Of a stretch of DNA of 64,000 nucleotides, positions 22,075-33,308 are shown in pieces (position 1 is the stretch's first letter; each line of letters opens with the position of its first letter). Origin of the DNA: Serripes groenlandicus. Its lineage: Eukaryota; Mollusca; Bivalvia; Cardiida; Cardiidae. Made by a program: the position numbers and the translations under genes. The stretch covers positions 39,364,102-39,428,101 of the forward strand of contig JASEVX010000008.1 of assembly GCA_031761405.1 (NCBI GenBank). Direction: 5' to 3'. The notes under the pieces are model-generated. The model was not told where the DNA came from. It saw nothing but the letters and a program-made list of their open reading frames with translations, and searched no databases.

Positions 22075-23327
22075 ATGAGAATGAGGACATTGATTTAACC
22101 ACTTTACATGTATACATCGATGTTTATCAAAGGCATCTGTAGCATACAATGAGCAATATCTCTTTTTGCCACAATATTTCAACTCAACTCAATAATTACA
22201 CTTTTAAATTGTTAAGCATATTCTTTTGCTGCATCTTTGTTTTATGCGGGAAAGGGTTATTTCGTTTTATCAGGGACGTAGATATATACGTCCCTGGTTT
22301 TGTGAAGCTAAGTATCAAATGGACAGAACAGAATAGAACATATATTTTATTTTCAAGGTTTATATTCACAAATATATATACGTAAATGGTTAAAACAATA
22401 CAATAGTTATTAATTAAGTATACATTCAGATTTATATGTATATGTATATAAACACACATATATACACATATATTAATTTAAATGTGAAATTTCATTTAAA
22501 TAATATAAGGTACAAACTCTTATTTTCATGACGACCAGTTTCAATTCTTAAGCCTACGCTTAGATAAAATGTTTCTATATTTTGGAAAAGTTAAAATGTC
22601 TAAAAAGCTAGACCGTTCAAATATTAATGGATCAAGAATACAAGCGAAAGAACAATTTGTATTTTGTAATACTTTTAACAGGATAATATTTTCCTACTCA
22701 CGAACATAAAAGGCAAAGATAACGACAGTTTAGTTCCTGAAGAATTATTTTTCTCAGACCTCTCAATGCGTGTTAATTCAATATAATATGTTAACATTTA
22801 CTCGGCAATTCACTTAAGTTGTAACCATAGGCCGGTATGATCATATTAAAGAACAATTACGTAGTAAAAATTGTTTTGGTTTTGTCACGTTAATGGCCGC
22901 CTTTACCTATAATAGGCGTTAAAGCCAAGCTTAATTCACTTCATGGGGCGAGAATTGATCCGAAATGAACAATAATGGCACTCGATTATCGGAACATACG
23001 GGATAATGTAGAGATCGTAGTCTCGCGGAATTCGATTAGAATATTTTGAGGAAGATTAGCATCTATAAAGAATATGTTCCTAAGGGAACGAGGTTTCACT
23101 AATCGAGTAGGTCTTGAGACGTTACATTAGAGATTAAAAGATCCAGAGAACAAAATTCCAATTACCACAGGGATCATTATCAGATTTAAACAAAATGATA
23201 TCAGTATTTGCCGTGTGATGTCGGGATCTGTTGTCATGTGAACTGAGACCATGTGAAATGATTAGCAAGGTCAAAAATGTATGAACACAGACTAAGAAGA
23301 TCGCTAGATAGATATTATTATGCTATT
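22075..23327. other. Intergenic, partly non-repetitive
   Basis: 22380-22480 is a TA-rich microsatellite. 22880-23210 matches no repeat here and contains TAAT sites. No coding signal. Confidence 0.35.
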
Positions 23328-23625
23328 TGTTGGGGCGTAGCTTTGCAATAATCAATGTGTATGCCGTCTCGTGAGAAAATCAACAGTGTGGACTCTGCGT
23401 AAAGTATCGACCCGGATCAGCCTAAGCATGCCACATAGGCGTACCCGGATATACACTTTTCGCCTCCTGTGGATTTTCTGTTTCAGCAAACACTACTCTA
23501 TCTATCCCCCTTAGACGGAATGTGCCGGCCGGATCAGTCTGCGCGGACAGCGCAGGCTGATCTGGTCGATACATTACGCAGATGTGTATCGCCGCAGCTG
23601 CATTTTGGGGCATTTTTCCTTGTGA
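23328..23625 (+). mobile_element. Composite element: GGGGCGTAGC end plus MITE B interior
   Basis: GGGGCGTAGCTTTGCAATAA is followed by GCCGTCTCGTGAGAAAATCA and a MITE B body, then TATCGCCGCAGCTGCATTTT. The same composite lies in reverse at 38425-38822 with both GGGGCGTAGC ends intact. Confidence 0.65.
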
Positions 23626-24508
23626 AACACCTACACATGTTTGACAATCAGGCATCGAGGTAAATCTCAGGCATCTTTTAACTCTGTTTATAGCTCACGA
23701 TGTGCAGTATAAGCTATTGTGATAACTCACCGTCCGGCATTCGTCATTGTCTGTCCGTCCGGTCGTTCACTTTTTCCTAATCATAAAGCAATGGACCAAC
23801 TTCTAGATAAATTTAGAAAATTGTTTCTATATAGGCTATCTTTCAAATTGTTTTAAAAATTGCATTGGCCTGATAGGAAAATACTTTTGCAAACATGTTT
23901 CTTAGATAACCATGTACGAGAAATATTCAAATTGTTCTAATCCGTCGAAAAACAAAGCCGCAAAAGACGGGACTTGATTTAATAATATGTTTAGTATATA
24001 TAAAGTACAAACCATTATAATCTTCTTTTCCAAAACTTCTGGCCCATTTTGAAAAAACATTTTTTTTTTTTCGCAGGGAGTGTTCATTTAAGTTGGATCC
24101 GCCTAAAAACATGACCTTCGGAGTGCAGGAATAGTTTTCCGAATATGCAAGTGTTATAGCTTTACAACACGGTATGAAGCATCAAGTAGTAAAGACTTAA
24201 GTTAAAACTATAGTTTATATATTGCGAAGATTTACAGAACCATCCGCGAATGAGAAAGGTCACGTACGCCACTAAACATATACGCCCAAAACACAGCAAT
24301 TTTTAACAAACTATATCGTCAGATACGAGAAATAGAATATATTTTCATCTATCGTATAATTATGTTATATTTAATTTATATACCATTGAACGTTTTAACC
24401 ATTAATTTCCCTCGTAATTTTAATAACCCACCAATAACAAACTCGCGATTACGCACTCGTTCGTTAAAGTGCTTACATCACTCGGGATCGAAATACCGTA
24501 TCAAAGAT
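23626..24508. other. Intergenic, no gene
   Basis: 23695-23800 has a GTCCGTCCGGTCG-type stretch of a kind I recall as common in bivalve repeats. Nothing coding. Confidence 0.4.
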
Positions 24509-24521
24509 TTGATGTGTAAAT

Positions 24522-24813
24522 TGATTGATTGGGGTTTAACGCCATTTTTAACAATTTCTCAGTCATATCACGGCGGCCAGTTCACCTACTCATATGTTTC
24601 CTGGTTTTCGCACACCAGTACTCCACACAACAATCTTCCCAAGCAACTGGCTGTTTTCCACATAGACTTAGCCCATTGGTGAAAGACGAATGACGCATGT
24701 CGCAATGAATTTTTTTCAAACGTCGGAAAGAAAGTTGGCCGAGCCGGGATTCGAACTCACAACCCCTGGATTGACAGCCCGCGTCGTTACCGACTGAGCT
24801 ACCGGGACTCGAC
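24522..24813 (-). mobile_element. SINE-1 copy with intact target-site duplication
   Basis: A 13-bp direct repeat TTGATGTGTAAAT flanks the element (24509-24521 and 24814-24826), as left by LINE-driven insertion. The minus-strand head reads CCCGGTAGCTCAGTCGGTAA and GAGTTCGAATCCC. The tail on the plus strand is TTGATTGGGGTTTAACGCC. Confidence 0.9.
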
Positions 24814-24944
24814 TTGATGTGTAAATAAACTCTATATTATACTTATTTAGGTTCATGTATGCAAACGAGGCTGACTTCAGTAAGCATGTTTGGATTTGTA
24901 GGTTCACCAATAGTATTCACTGGTCAAAAGCGCAACAAGAACGA

Positions 24945-25075
24945 CCCCCTCCTTTTTATCAGGGATCCGCTAAAGTATTATGTATTCATGTCTATGTGTA
25001 TGAATGGTGACACATTTTAATATGAATTCATAGACATGAATACATCATACTTTAGCGGATCATTCATAAAAAGTT
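24945..25075. mobile_element. Short palindromic MITE
   Basis: GGATCCGCTAAAGTATTATG pairs with ATCATACTTTAGCGGATC, extended by TATTCATGTCTATG and CATAGACATGAATA. About 110-130 bp with no coding content. Confidence 0.75.
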
Positions 25076-25329
25076 AACTCAAGTTAAGTTTCTGTGTAAT
25101 TCGAATTTCCTTCTCAATCAATCATGTAATAATTAACAATATTCTGTCTGTAACATAGGAATTAAAGGAGGTCTAGAGGCTAATGTGATGGAATAAGACT
25201 CTAAAAATATAAGAAGTTAATCTGCACTTTTGTGCTCGAGTAGCTGATTGGTCAGAAGCAAATTCATCCTCAAAATTGACCAATCAGAAGTCTTATTAGG
25301 AGCAAAGTGTTCAGTTCTGAGCACGAAAA

Positions 25330-25726
25330 ACGTTTTAAGAGTTTTATAGTGGTGGACGCTGGTGTCCCGGGTTCGGTCCCGGGGCTCTTGGCGGTAATTG
25401 TGAGAAGGAACACTTCGTAGCCGAATACTGGTCACTCGCGCCATTGTTAATGAATAAGTTTACTATCGCCGTTATATAGTTGGAATACTGATGGAAACGG
25501 GGTAAAATTCCTATAAATAAACAAACAATCCGTCTTTTATGTAAATATTTGATAAAAAAGCAAATATAAAAATAGATAGTTTATTGGTTCGCATTTCTTA
25601 CATTGCTGATGGAAACGGTGTGAAATCCCTATAAATAAATAAACAAACTGCCTTTTATGTAAATATTTCATAAATAAAGAAGCAAAAATAAAAGTACCTT
25701 AGTTCATTGGTTCTCGATACTGGCAT
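25330..25726 (+). repeat. tRNA-like SINE remnant and duplicated tail
   Basis: The B box GGGTTCGGTCCCCGG... is followed by a tail GATGGAAACGGGGTAAAATT. A segment of about 118 bp starting TGATGGAAACGG occurs twice in tandem (25490-25604 and 25605-25726). Confidence 0.65.
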
Positions 25727-26062
25727 TGCAGCGTTTAAACTGACAGCTATTTTATGAAAACAGCTGTAAAATCATATTAGAGCCGAATTAAAGACAAAGA
25801 CATGAAATGGTCGTTTAATAGGTGTATTAAGTTTTCTTCTCGACCGCAGAATCAGACGTATAGCGAGGCCATTGAGACACCGAAACCGCGCAAGGGAAAA
25901 GGGGGCCATTTTATTAGCTCAGTCGTGAAACTAAACAGTTTGCCTTGTTTCGAAATATGACTTGTTAAACCGATACTCACTGTTTGAGATGATACAGAAA
26001 CGGTCATTGCTGTCCGTAAAAATTATTAGTCAAAAGTAAAAACAAAAATAACCGAAAGCATA

Positions 26063-26182
26063 TCGAGGGCTTGGCGTGAAACAGTTGTAACTAAAAACCT
26101 ATATTGAAAATCCTGGTTTAGGGGCAATTTTTACCCCTTTGTAAACAATGCAAATTAGGTGCCATTGCTCAGAACGAGCTTA
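26063..26182. mobile_element. MITE D, half copy
   Basis: TCGAGGGCTTGGCGTGAAAC and AGGTGCCATTGCTCAGAACG are present, but the element stops at the central hairpin. Confidence 0.7.
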
Positions 26183-26339
26183 CCCATCTATAGCAGGTAA
26201 GGACTATTCGTTTACCATGTAATAACTAGTTCATACATATGTCAAAGCTTAATATTGATTTCGATGATACAGTTGGAGGCAGTCTTCAAGACTGGCGTAA
26301 CTACAGTTTGTACATGTAACAAGATGTAGTAATACATGG

Positions 26340-26576
26340 TTAGAAAGAATACCCATTTGTATGTGGAAATCGGACAAAGTCTCGGTTTTCACTCCATAAA
26401 TTGGCAGTGGCATAACTCGCTTTATTGAAGGTTTGATATTGAAAGTGTCCCTCGATGGCTATTTGAATCAATGTTTCTAGAAGATCTTTGTCAATTGGGA
26501 CCTTTTTCTCTTCGTCTTTGAGAGCTTTTTCATTGTCATGAGCTGTCGAAGCTCGTTTATTTTTGCAGTCAGACAA
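26340..26576 (-). CDS. Hypothetical small open frame, weak
   Basis: This is a 78-codon frame that is hydrophilic and Lys/Glu-rich at the start (KALKDEEKKVPIDKDLLE), then IAIEGHFQYQ and a short aromatic tail. I do not recognise it. Its composition looks more protein-like than the surrounding AT-rich noise. Its 5' end lies in a repeat of about 233 bp (26540-27060) whose other copies lack the frame. It may be an exon, a fragment of a dead gene, or chance. Confidence 0.2.
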   Translation of the reverse strand: MSDCKNKRASTAHDNEKALKDEEKKVPIDKDLLETLIQIAIEGHFQYQTFNKASYATANLWSENRDFVRFPHTNGYSF

Positions 26577-27060
26577 TTATGTCTCCATCGAGTCCGTTGA
26601 AAATGTTTTCATGGATGTTAACATTTTCGGTATCGTTTTAAATAAACGTGATTCTATATTGACTTCCATTCCATAATCAATAACTTATAGTTAACTAGAA
26701 TCAATTAAACTACAAACTAGACGTCCACTTGGAACCCGTTTTCAATCGCATTGGAAAGTTTTTATACTGATATGAGCTGTCGAAGCTCATCTTTTACGTA
26801 GTCTCATAATACTGTCTCCATGAAGTTAGTTAAAAAACGTTTGTACGGAAGCTGACATTATCAGTATCGTTCTAAATAAAGGTGACTATATATTGATTTC
26901 AACTTCGTAATCAATAACCAATGTTGAGCTAGACTCAAAGCAACTCATACCGACGGCCTCTGGGAACCCCTTTCTCTCACCCTGGAAATCTTTTATACTG
27001 GTATGAGTTGTCGAAACTCGTTTAATCTTAAGAGTCTTGCATATAATTGAACACCGCACC
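26540..27060. repeat. Tandem repeat of about 233 bp, 2.2 copies
   Basis: GAGCTGTCGAAGCTC-type starts lie at 26540, 26774 and 27005. Shared inner blocks include TCAGTATCGTTCTAAATAAA and CAATCAATAAC. Copies are well diverged, so the duplication is old. Confidence 0.75.
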
Positions 27061-27221
27061 CGTTGACTAGGTTCATATTGTATCCAAAGGTACCGTTTTA
27101 TTTAATATTGTTTGTTTGGACAATATCAAGTATTGTAAATGTTTCTGATTGTCGTATTTCTACATGAATATGTAGTTTTGATAATAACTTTAAAAAGTTA
27201 ATACCGAAAAAACAACATATC

Positions 27222-27485
27222 AGCCGTCCAACGAGAAAATCAACATTATGGTCACTGCGTAATGTATCGACTCAGATCAGCCTGCGCAGTTCGCGCAGGC
27301 TTATCCGGGCCGATGCATTCTGTCATAGGGGGATAGAGGTATAGAGTATTGATTCCTGAAACAGAAAATCCACATATGGCGAAAAGTGTCTGTCCGTGCT
27401 AGCCTGCGCGGCATGCTTAGGCTCATCCGGGTCGATACTTTACGCAGAGTCCACAATGTTTGGTTTTTCGCGGGACGGCTCATAT
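27222..27485 (-). mobile_element. MITE B copy
   Basis: Starts GCCGTCCAACGAGAAAATCA and ends TTTTTCGCGGGACGGCTC; contains GGCGAAAAGTGTCTGTCCG. Confidence 0.85.
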
Positions 27486-27790
27486 ATACAAGTCTGTAGA
27501 TACATTGGGAATACAAGGTTGCAGTAGCGATACTAACTTTTTATTTGACTACGAGGTGAGTGGGCAATTTGATATCTCTCCAGACCGAATGTTGAGAGAG
27601 AGATGTAAATTTTCCCACGCTCTCTGAGTAGCACCATATAAAGCTATGTAACGCTATATATACTCCTACATAGTTTCCGTTGATTATACACATATTATAA
27701 CCTTAACGACGAAACAATACAAGTCATTCTAATTCATACTAATGTTTTCAATCATAAAAGATGTGGGATCCAACATTCATTCGGGTTGTT

Positions 27791-28019
27791 TAACCCTTTC
27801 TCTCATATGACAATTATGCAGCAGGCGACTTTATACATTTTTTGTCAACAAATAGAAAATCTCTATAATTGAATGGATAACCTATGACTAAAAGTGGAAA
27901 ACATTGTGGCAAAAGGAGAAATTGCACGTTTTGTGCAATTTCTTCTTTTGTCACTATGTTTTCAAATAGCCGTCTGTTGCAGAGGCGTCAGAAAGCGTCT
28001 ATATGAGGGAAAGGGTTAA
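27791..28019. mobile_element. MITE A copy, full length
   Basis: AACCCTTTCTCTCATATGAC to TATGAGGGAAAGGGTTAA, with a central hairpin GAAATTGCACGTTTTGTGCA. About 229 bp. Confidence 0.87.
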
Positions 28020-28467
28020 CAAATGACAATGCGACAGGCCTCATTCGTCTTCCATCAATGAACTTATAGTCTGTATGGAAAAGCAGTCAGTTGCTTTATC
28101 AAAACCAGTTGTGTGGAGGTACTGCCGTGAGAAAGCAGCAGGAAACACCCAATTCAATGAATCAGCCAATATTCCTTTCACTGAATGAAACATTTTGTAT
28201 GTGTTGACATTTTGGAATTGAACAGATACTCATTACAGGCAATGACTTATCAGTGTTTTCGTCAATGTATATATTTCAAATGACGAAATGTCGAAAATAG
28301 ACATGGGATAGACATAATACGATTTGGAACAATTGAATCTGCCGTTTGACCTCAGTTTTTATTTATTTATTAGGCTATGCAAATGTCGTCTAACAGTGAC
28401 CATAATACCTGGTTTGGGAATCTATAAGTGTCAGTGATTCATGGCCGCGTACCGTTCCATGTCATGA

Positions 28468-28740
28468 ATAGAGCCGTTCCACGAGAAGACCAACATTATG
28501 GTATCTGCGTAATGTATCGACCAAGATCAGCCTGCTTAGTCCGCACAGGCGAATGGCTAATCCGGGCCTACACAATCCGTCTCAGGGGGAAAGAGGTATA
28601 TGATTCCTGAAACGGAAAATCCACAGGAGGCGAAAAGTATCTGTCCTGGTTAGCCTGCGCGGCATGGTTAGTCTGATCTGGTCGATACATTAGGCCTGCA
28701 CATAGTCCACCATGTTGGTTTTCATGTGGGACGGCTCAAC
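28468..28740 (-). mobile_element. MITE B copy with small insertion
   Basis: GAGCCGTTCCACGAGAAGAC to TGTGGGACGGCTCAAC. It carries a few extra bases at about 28552 (GCGAATGGCTAATCC). A start codon at 28428 lies just outside and the frame through it is spurious. Confidence 0.82.
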
Positions 28741-28767
28741 ATATGCTCAGAGAACCCAACCATAGGG

Positions 28768-30564
28768 TATGGAACGCCTTTACTGTCTTAGTATGTTGTA
28801 TTGTATTATACGCAGTACATTTTCACGTATATGAGGTACATATTTCATTTGACGTGTTACATTATTCATGATATGCAGTGCCTTTTTTATTATGTGTGGT
28901 GATTATTGAATAATATGCAGTGCAAAATAGTGTTTAAACAGTAGAATAACCATTATACGTTGTACAAAAAACGTTATGTGCAATACAAACTATATACTAT
29001 GCAGTACAAATGACATTTTATGTGGTGTATTTGTTTGTGTATGCAGTAGTTTTACATTTATACGGTGTATGTTGGTCAATAGATGCGGTGTATGCTTTAA
29101 TATATGAAGTGCCTGCACGTATCTTTATATCTGGTGAATTTTTATGTATGTGTTCATAAACAATCATAGTACGCAATGCATTTGGCAATATGTTCGGTCC
29201 ATACTAATTTATACATGGTGTAAACAGCTTTATATGCGGTGCATTTTTCATTAGGATGATCATACATACTTTCCGGCATTCTCTGTTTATTTATCCGGAA
29301 AATACCGAGTCAGACAGATATATATTAACATTTACACCGTTTACTCAATTTCATAAAAATCGCTTGAATAATTTATAAATAGATGTGTACACATGTTCTG
29401 AATACACGAGTGGCAGAATGTCGTCGTCTGCACTGAAATCCGCACTAGACGAAATTGGTCTGTTCATTCGGCATGATTTGCAGTCTGATCAAAATCTAAA
29501 ATCTAAAGTCTGAATATTACTAGTCCAATAATATATGACCTCTCACAAGCTCGAGTGCTTGTCAACGGAGTCTTATGTTATAGCGCTAGAATATAACATG
29601 TACTTACATATGCTTATTAGAAGCTTCAGTCAACTTGTGAGGATTATGATAAGACAGAGCAAATATGCAGGCTGATTTGAACCTACACTTTTCAGAAAAA
29701 AAACGAAGTTATGCCTTTTCCCAAAGACAAAATCAAATATATCATGTAAATCACTTTTCAAGTTATTTCTCTTACTTCCAGAAGCTGCTGAGGAATTTAA
29801 AGTTGTTTTTATGAGGGAACATTACCATAAAGTGATAACCTAAATTCATTTTTAAATCTTTTCCGTAATACAACAAGTATGCATCAGATGACGTTAAGGC
29901 AAAACTATAGAAAATCTTAATAAATGAAAGTATGATTATTGAAGAGGGGTTGGTTGAACGCATTGTGACAAATGGAGAAATTTTCTCAAGATGAGCAATT
30001 TATCCTTTTGCCATAATGATTTCAAGAGTTGTCTGCTTCAGCAATCAGAGATCGCCTGCATAGACGACATTCTGCATCTTGTCTATTTAGAAAATGAGTA
30101 CACTTTTCATAAAGATTGTTCCACAAGACCTTTTTAAAATGGATTAGACGGTGTTAATGTTCAAACCTATCTGTCATGCTCGGTAATTTCCGGAAATAAT
30201 TCCGGAGAATGCCGGAAAGTATGATCATCCCCAATGTAAATGTACCGCGTATAAAGTTTAAACCACCGCATATAATCAAAGTACCACCACACGTATTGAA
30301 GAATAGACTGCATATAATGTTGTTTGTATTGCATATGACGTTGTTTGCACACTAAATAATGGTTATTCTACTGTATCTTCATACTTGTGCACTTCATATT
30401 TTAAATAACCACGATATATTATACAAAATGCACTGCATATCATGTAAAATGTACCACGTCAAATGAAATATGTACCACTTCAAATGAAATATGTACCTCG
30501 TATACATGAAAATGTACTGCGTATAATACAATACAACATAGTAAGACAGTGAAGGCGTTCCATA
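28768..30564. mobile_element. Foldback-type element with long inverted arms
   Basis: The ends TATGGAACGCC and GGCGTTCCATA are perfect inverted partners. The arms then pair over hundreds of bases: left TTGTATTGTATTATACGCAG with right CTGCGTATAATACAATACAA; left GGATGATCATACATACTTTC with right GAAAGTATGATCATCC; further in, CAGAATGTCGTCGTCTGCA with AGACGACATTCTGCAT. The arms are built of irregular repeats of ATGCAGTGCA/GCGGTGTAT motifs. The 0.6 kb core has no protein-coding signal and includes a MITE A half (about 29955-30040). It fits a non-autonomous foldback DNA transposon; no partner transposase is seen. Confidence 0.78.
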
Positions 30565-30572
30565 ATAGGGTA

Positions 30573-31089
30573 TTTGCTTAATGGGAGTGGGATATAGTTA
30601 CAAATACGACTTCTACAGCCGACTTTTACAGGGACGCTGGTTGAGTGGTTGGTCCTTATAAAAGAGTTATTAGGTAAGGTTAAAGTTGTGTGACTACGAC
30701 GACGACGCCAAGGGTATCACAAAGGCCAGACTCTTTTCTTTCGAAAAACAGACGAGTTAAAATGGTGGCACCGTTTGGATATGGGTTGACATCAACATCA
30801 TCCCCGATCCCTGGTGGTTCCAAGCGAGATAAAAAAAAAAAAGGCGCCGTTCTCGTGTGCCGTTGTGTGACTTTGGGTCGATTAAAAGCAAAAAAACCTG
30901 GAGAAATGTAACAAGAATGGAGCCAAGGTACGCATACCAACGGGGTTTTATACGTTAGTAGAGCGGTTGACTTTGTCTGGAAATAAGCAACGTATATCGC
31001 GGTAAGTGCCTGGAGGAGTGACCTCTGTTGGGTTAACTTCACGAAGATCCACATCGCACTGTTCTCAAACTGCCCTGTTCCTCAAGTCA
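30573..31089. other. Intergenic, no convincing gene
   Basis: 30690-30911 (plus) and 30680-31054 (minus) are open frames over a GACGACGACG repeat and a poly-A run. The GACGACGACGCC and TTTCGAAAAACAGACGAG blocks resemble a dispersed bivalve repeat. Confidence 0.35.
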
Positions 31090-31300
31090 AGCCCCCCTTT
31101 CATATATATATATATAGATAAACATAAAGACATAAATACAGATAGACATACACTCAGATATACATCAATCCGGATAGGTATAAATTCAGAGACACATGAA
31201 TAAATTCAGATAGACATACATAGGGATAGACATACATAATGATAGAGACATGATGATAGACATATATAGACAGACAGGCATACAACTACATAGACAAACA
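31090..31300. repeat. Degenerate GATAGACATA microsatellite
   Basis: Loose repeats of ATAGACATACAT up to the N gap. Confidence 0.8.
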
Positions 31301-31500
31301 NNNNNNNNNNNNNNNNNNNNNNNNNNNNNNNNNNNNNNNNNNNNNNNNNNNNNNNNNNNNNNNNNNNNNNNNNNNNNNNNNNNNNNNNNNNNNNNNNNNN
31401 NNNNNNNNNNNNNNNNNNNNNNNNNNNNNNNNNNNNNNNNNNNNNNNNNNNNNNNNNNNNNNNNNNNNNNNNNNNNNNNNNNNNNNNNNNNNNNNNNNNN
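31301..31500. other. Assembly gap (200 N)
   Basis: Exactly 200 unknown bases in a low-complexity stretch; the real length is unknown. Confidence 1.
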
Positions 31501-31895
31501 CACAGTTCTAACACACACATCATATCACAGCAGAGACATAACTGTCACATCAGACACATCATATCATAGTCACAGCATAGACATAACTGTCACATCCGAC
31601 ACATCATATCATAGTCACATCATAGACATAACTGTCACATTATATCACATCATATCACAGTCACAGCATAGACATAACTGTCACATCAGAGACATCCGAG
31701 TCATCAAATCAGACACATCTCAGAGACATAACAGTCAAACCAGACACAGCTACACCCACATAGTCACAGCAATATCATCGTCGCATCACACACATCATAT
31801 CACAGTCACATCAGACCACAGTCACATCACAGCTACACCCACACATATCATAACATAGTCACATCAACATCATTGTCACAGCATACATGTATCAC
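31501..31895. repeat. CACATCA-type degenerate satellite
   Basis: Irregular copies of CATAGACATAACTGTCACAT and CACATCATATCACAGTCACA. The open frame through it is spurious. Confidence 0.85.
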
Positions 31896-31907
31896 ATTAC
31901 GAAATGT

Positions 31908-31984
31908 TGATCGGACTGGGATTCGAACCCACAAATCCTGGATTGACAAACCAGCGGTTCGACCGACTGAGCTACTTGGGTTCA
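31908..31984 (-). repeat. tRNA-like SINE head (pseudo-tRNA)
   Basis: The minus strand carries AGTAGCTCAGTCGGTCGAAC (A box) and GTGGGTTCGAATCCCAG (B box) at tRNA spacing. The two ends (GAACCCA and TCCGATC) do not pair as an acceptor stem, so it is not a working tRNA. Confidence 0.6.
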
Positions 31985-32165
31985 TACAGTATAGTCAACC
32001 ATAAGATATATTACTTAAAATTCCGTAACAGGATAATTTAATAATCTATGTTTCATGATATACCTGGATATTTAACCTGGATTGTATGTCTCAAGAATTG
32101 CGTTCAAATTATTTCAATGTTATCAAGTTGAATGTTTTGTTGTTTTATTCTTTTTATGTGTTTAT

Positions 32166-33035
32166 AGCCGGAAGTGCTCGACCCACAGGTGTCCATTTAT
32201 AGAGTACATATAAATATATATGGAGCCGGAAGGGCTCGACCCACAGGTGTCCATTTATAGAGTACATATAAATATATATGGAGCCGGAAGGGCTCGACCC
32301 ACAGGTGTCCATTTATAGAGTACATGTGAATATATATGGAGCCGGAAGGGCTCGAACCACAGGTGTCCATTTATAGAGTACATATGCATATATATGGAGC
32401 CGGAAGGGCTCGAACCACAGATGTCCATTTATAGAGAACATATGAATATATATGGAGCCGGAAGGGCTCGGACCACAGGTGTCCATTTATAGAGTACATA
32501 TAAATATATATGGAGCCGGAAGGGCTCGAACCACAGATGTCCATTTATAGAGAACATATGAATATATATGGAGCCGGAAGGGCTCGGACCACAGGTGTCC
32601 ATTTATAGACTACATATAAATATATATGGAGCCGGAAGGGCTCGACCCACAGGTGTCCATTTATAGAGTACATGTGAATATATATGGAGCCGGAAGGGCT
32701 CGAACCACAGGTGTCCATTTATAGAGTACATATGCATATATATGGAGCCGGAAGGGCTCGAACCACAGATGTCCATTTATAGAGTACATATGCATATATA
32801 TGGAGCCGGAAGGGCTCGGACCACAGGTGCCATTTATAGACTACATATAAATATATATGGAGCCGGAAGGGCTCGGACCACAGGTGTCCATTTATAGACT
32901 ACATATAAATATATATGGAGCCGGAAGGGCTCGGACCACAGGTGTCCATTTCTTGAGTACACCTTATCTATAATTCAGATGTTTAGATGGGAGTCGGAAG
33001 GGCTCGGACCAGAGTTGTCCATTCATTGAGTACAA
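32166..33035. repeat. 58-bp minisatellite, 14 units plus a degenerate 15th
   Basis: Units start AGCCGGAAGGGCTCG and contain CCACAGGTGTCCATTTATAG and CATATAAATATATATGG. Spacing is 58 bp (32166, 32224 and so on to 32919), with one 57-bp copy. Variants are not random: the series ending ACATGTGAAT, ACATATGCAT, then an AGATGTCC unit occurs at units 3-5 and again at 9-11. Confidence 0.94.
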
Positions 33036-33308
33036 ATAAACTTGCATGTGTAATGCGGGATATGAAGCCTTCATACAACAGCAACAGTTGCCCAATTAAC
33101 GAATTACAGTGCCAAAATTGAATTAAGAATTTGAAGAGCCAATAGGCCACAGCAGTAATTAGATTAACAGTGAAACATCAGATTTGTTAAGAGTGTTAAA
33201 TGCGTTTCTTTTATAATTTTTCAGACATATTAGATGGTATTTGGAAAGAAATTGGTGAATGTCATTACGGAAACAATAAATTAGGGGTTTAAAAAGGAAA
33301 AAATATCC
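33036..33308. other. Non-repetitive flank of the recombinase remnant
   Basis: Contains TAATTAGATTAACAG and AATTGAATTAAGAATTTG; no gene. It may include the upstream end of the dead mobile element. Confidence 0.3.

Noticed and set aside
30680..31054. Overlapping frames of 124 (minus) and 73 (plus) codons
   Set aside because: Low-complexity start (GACGACGACG), a poly-A run and repeat-like sequence; no recognised motif.
31186..31858. Frames crossing the second N gap
   Set aside because: Unknown residues joined to satellite DNA.
31908..31984. Candidate tRNA gene
   Set aside because: A and B boxes are present but the acceptor stem does not pair; similar heads here belong to SINEs.
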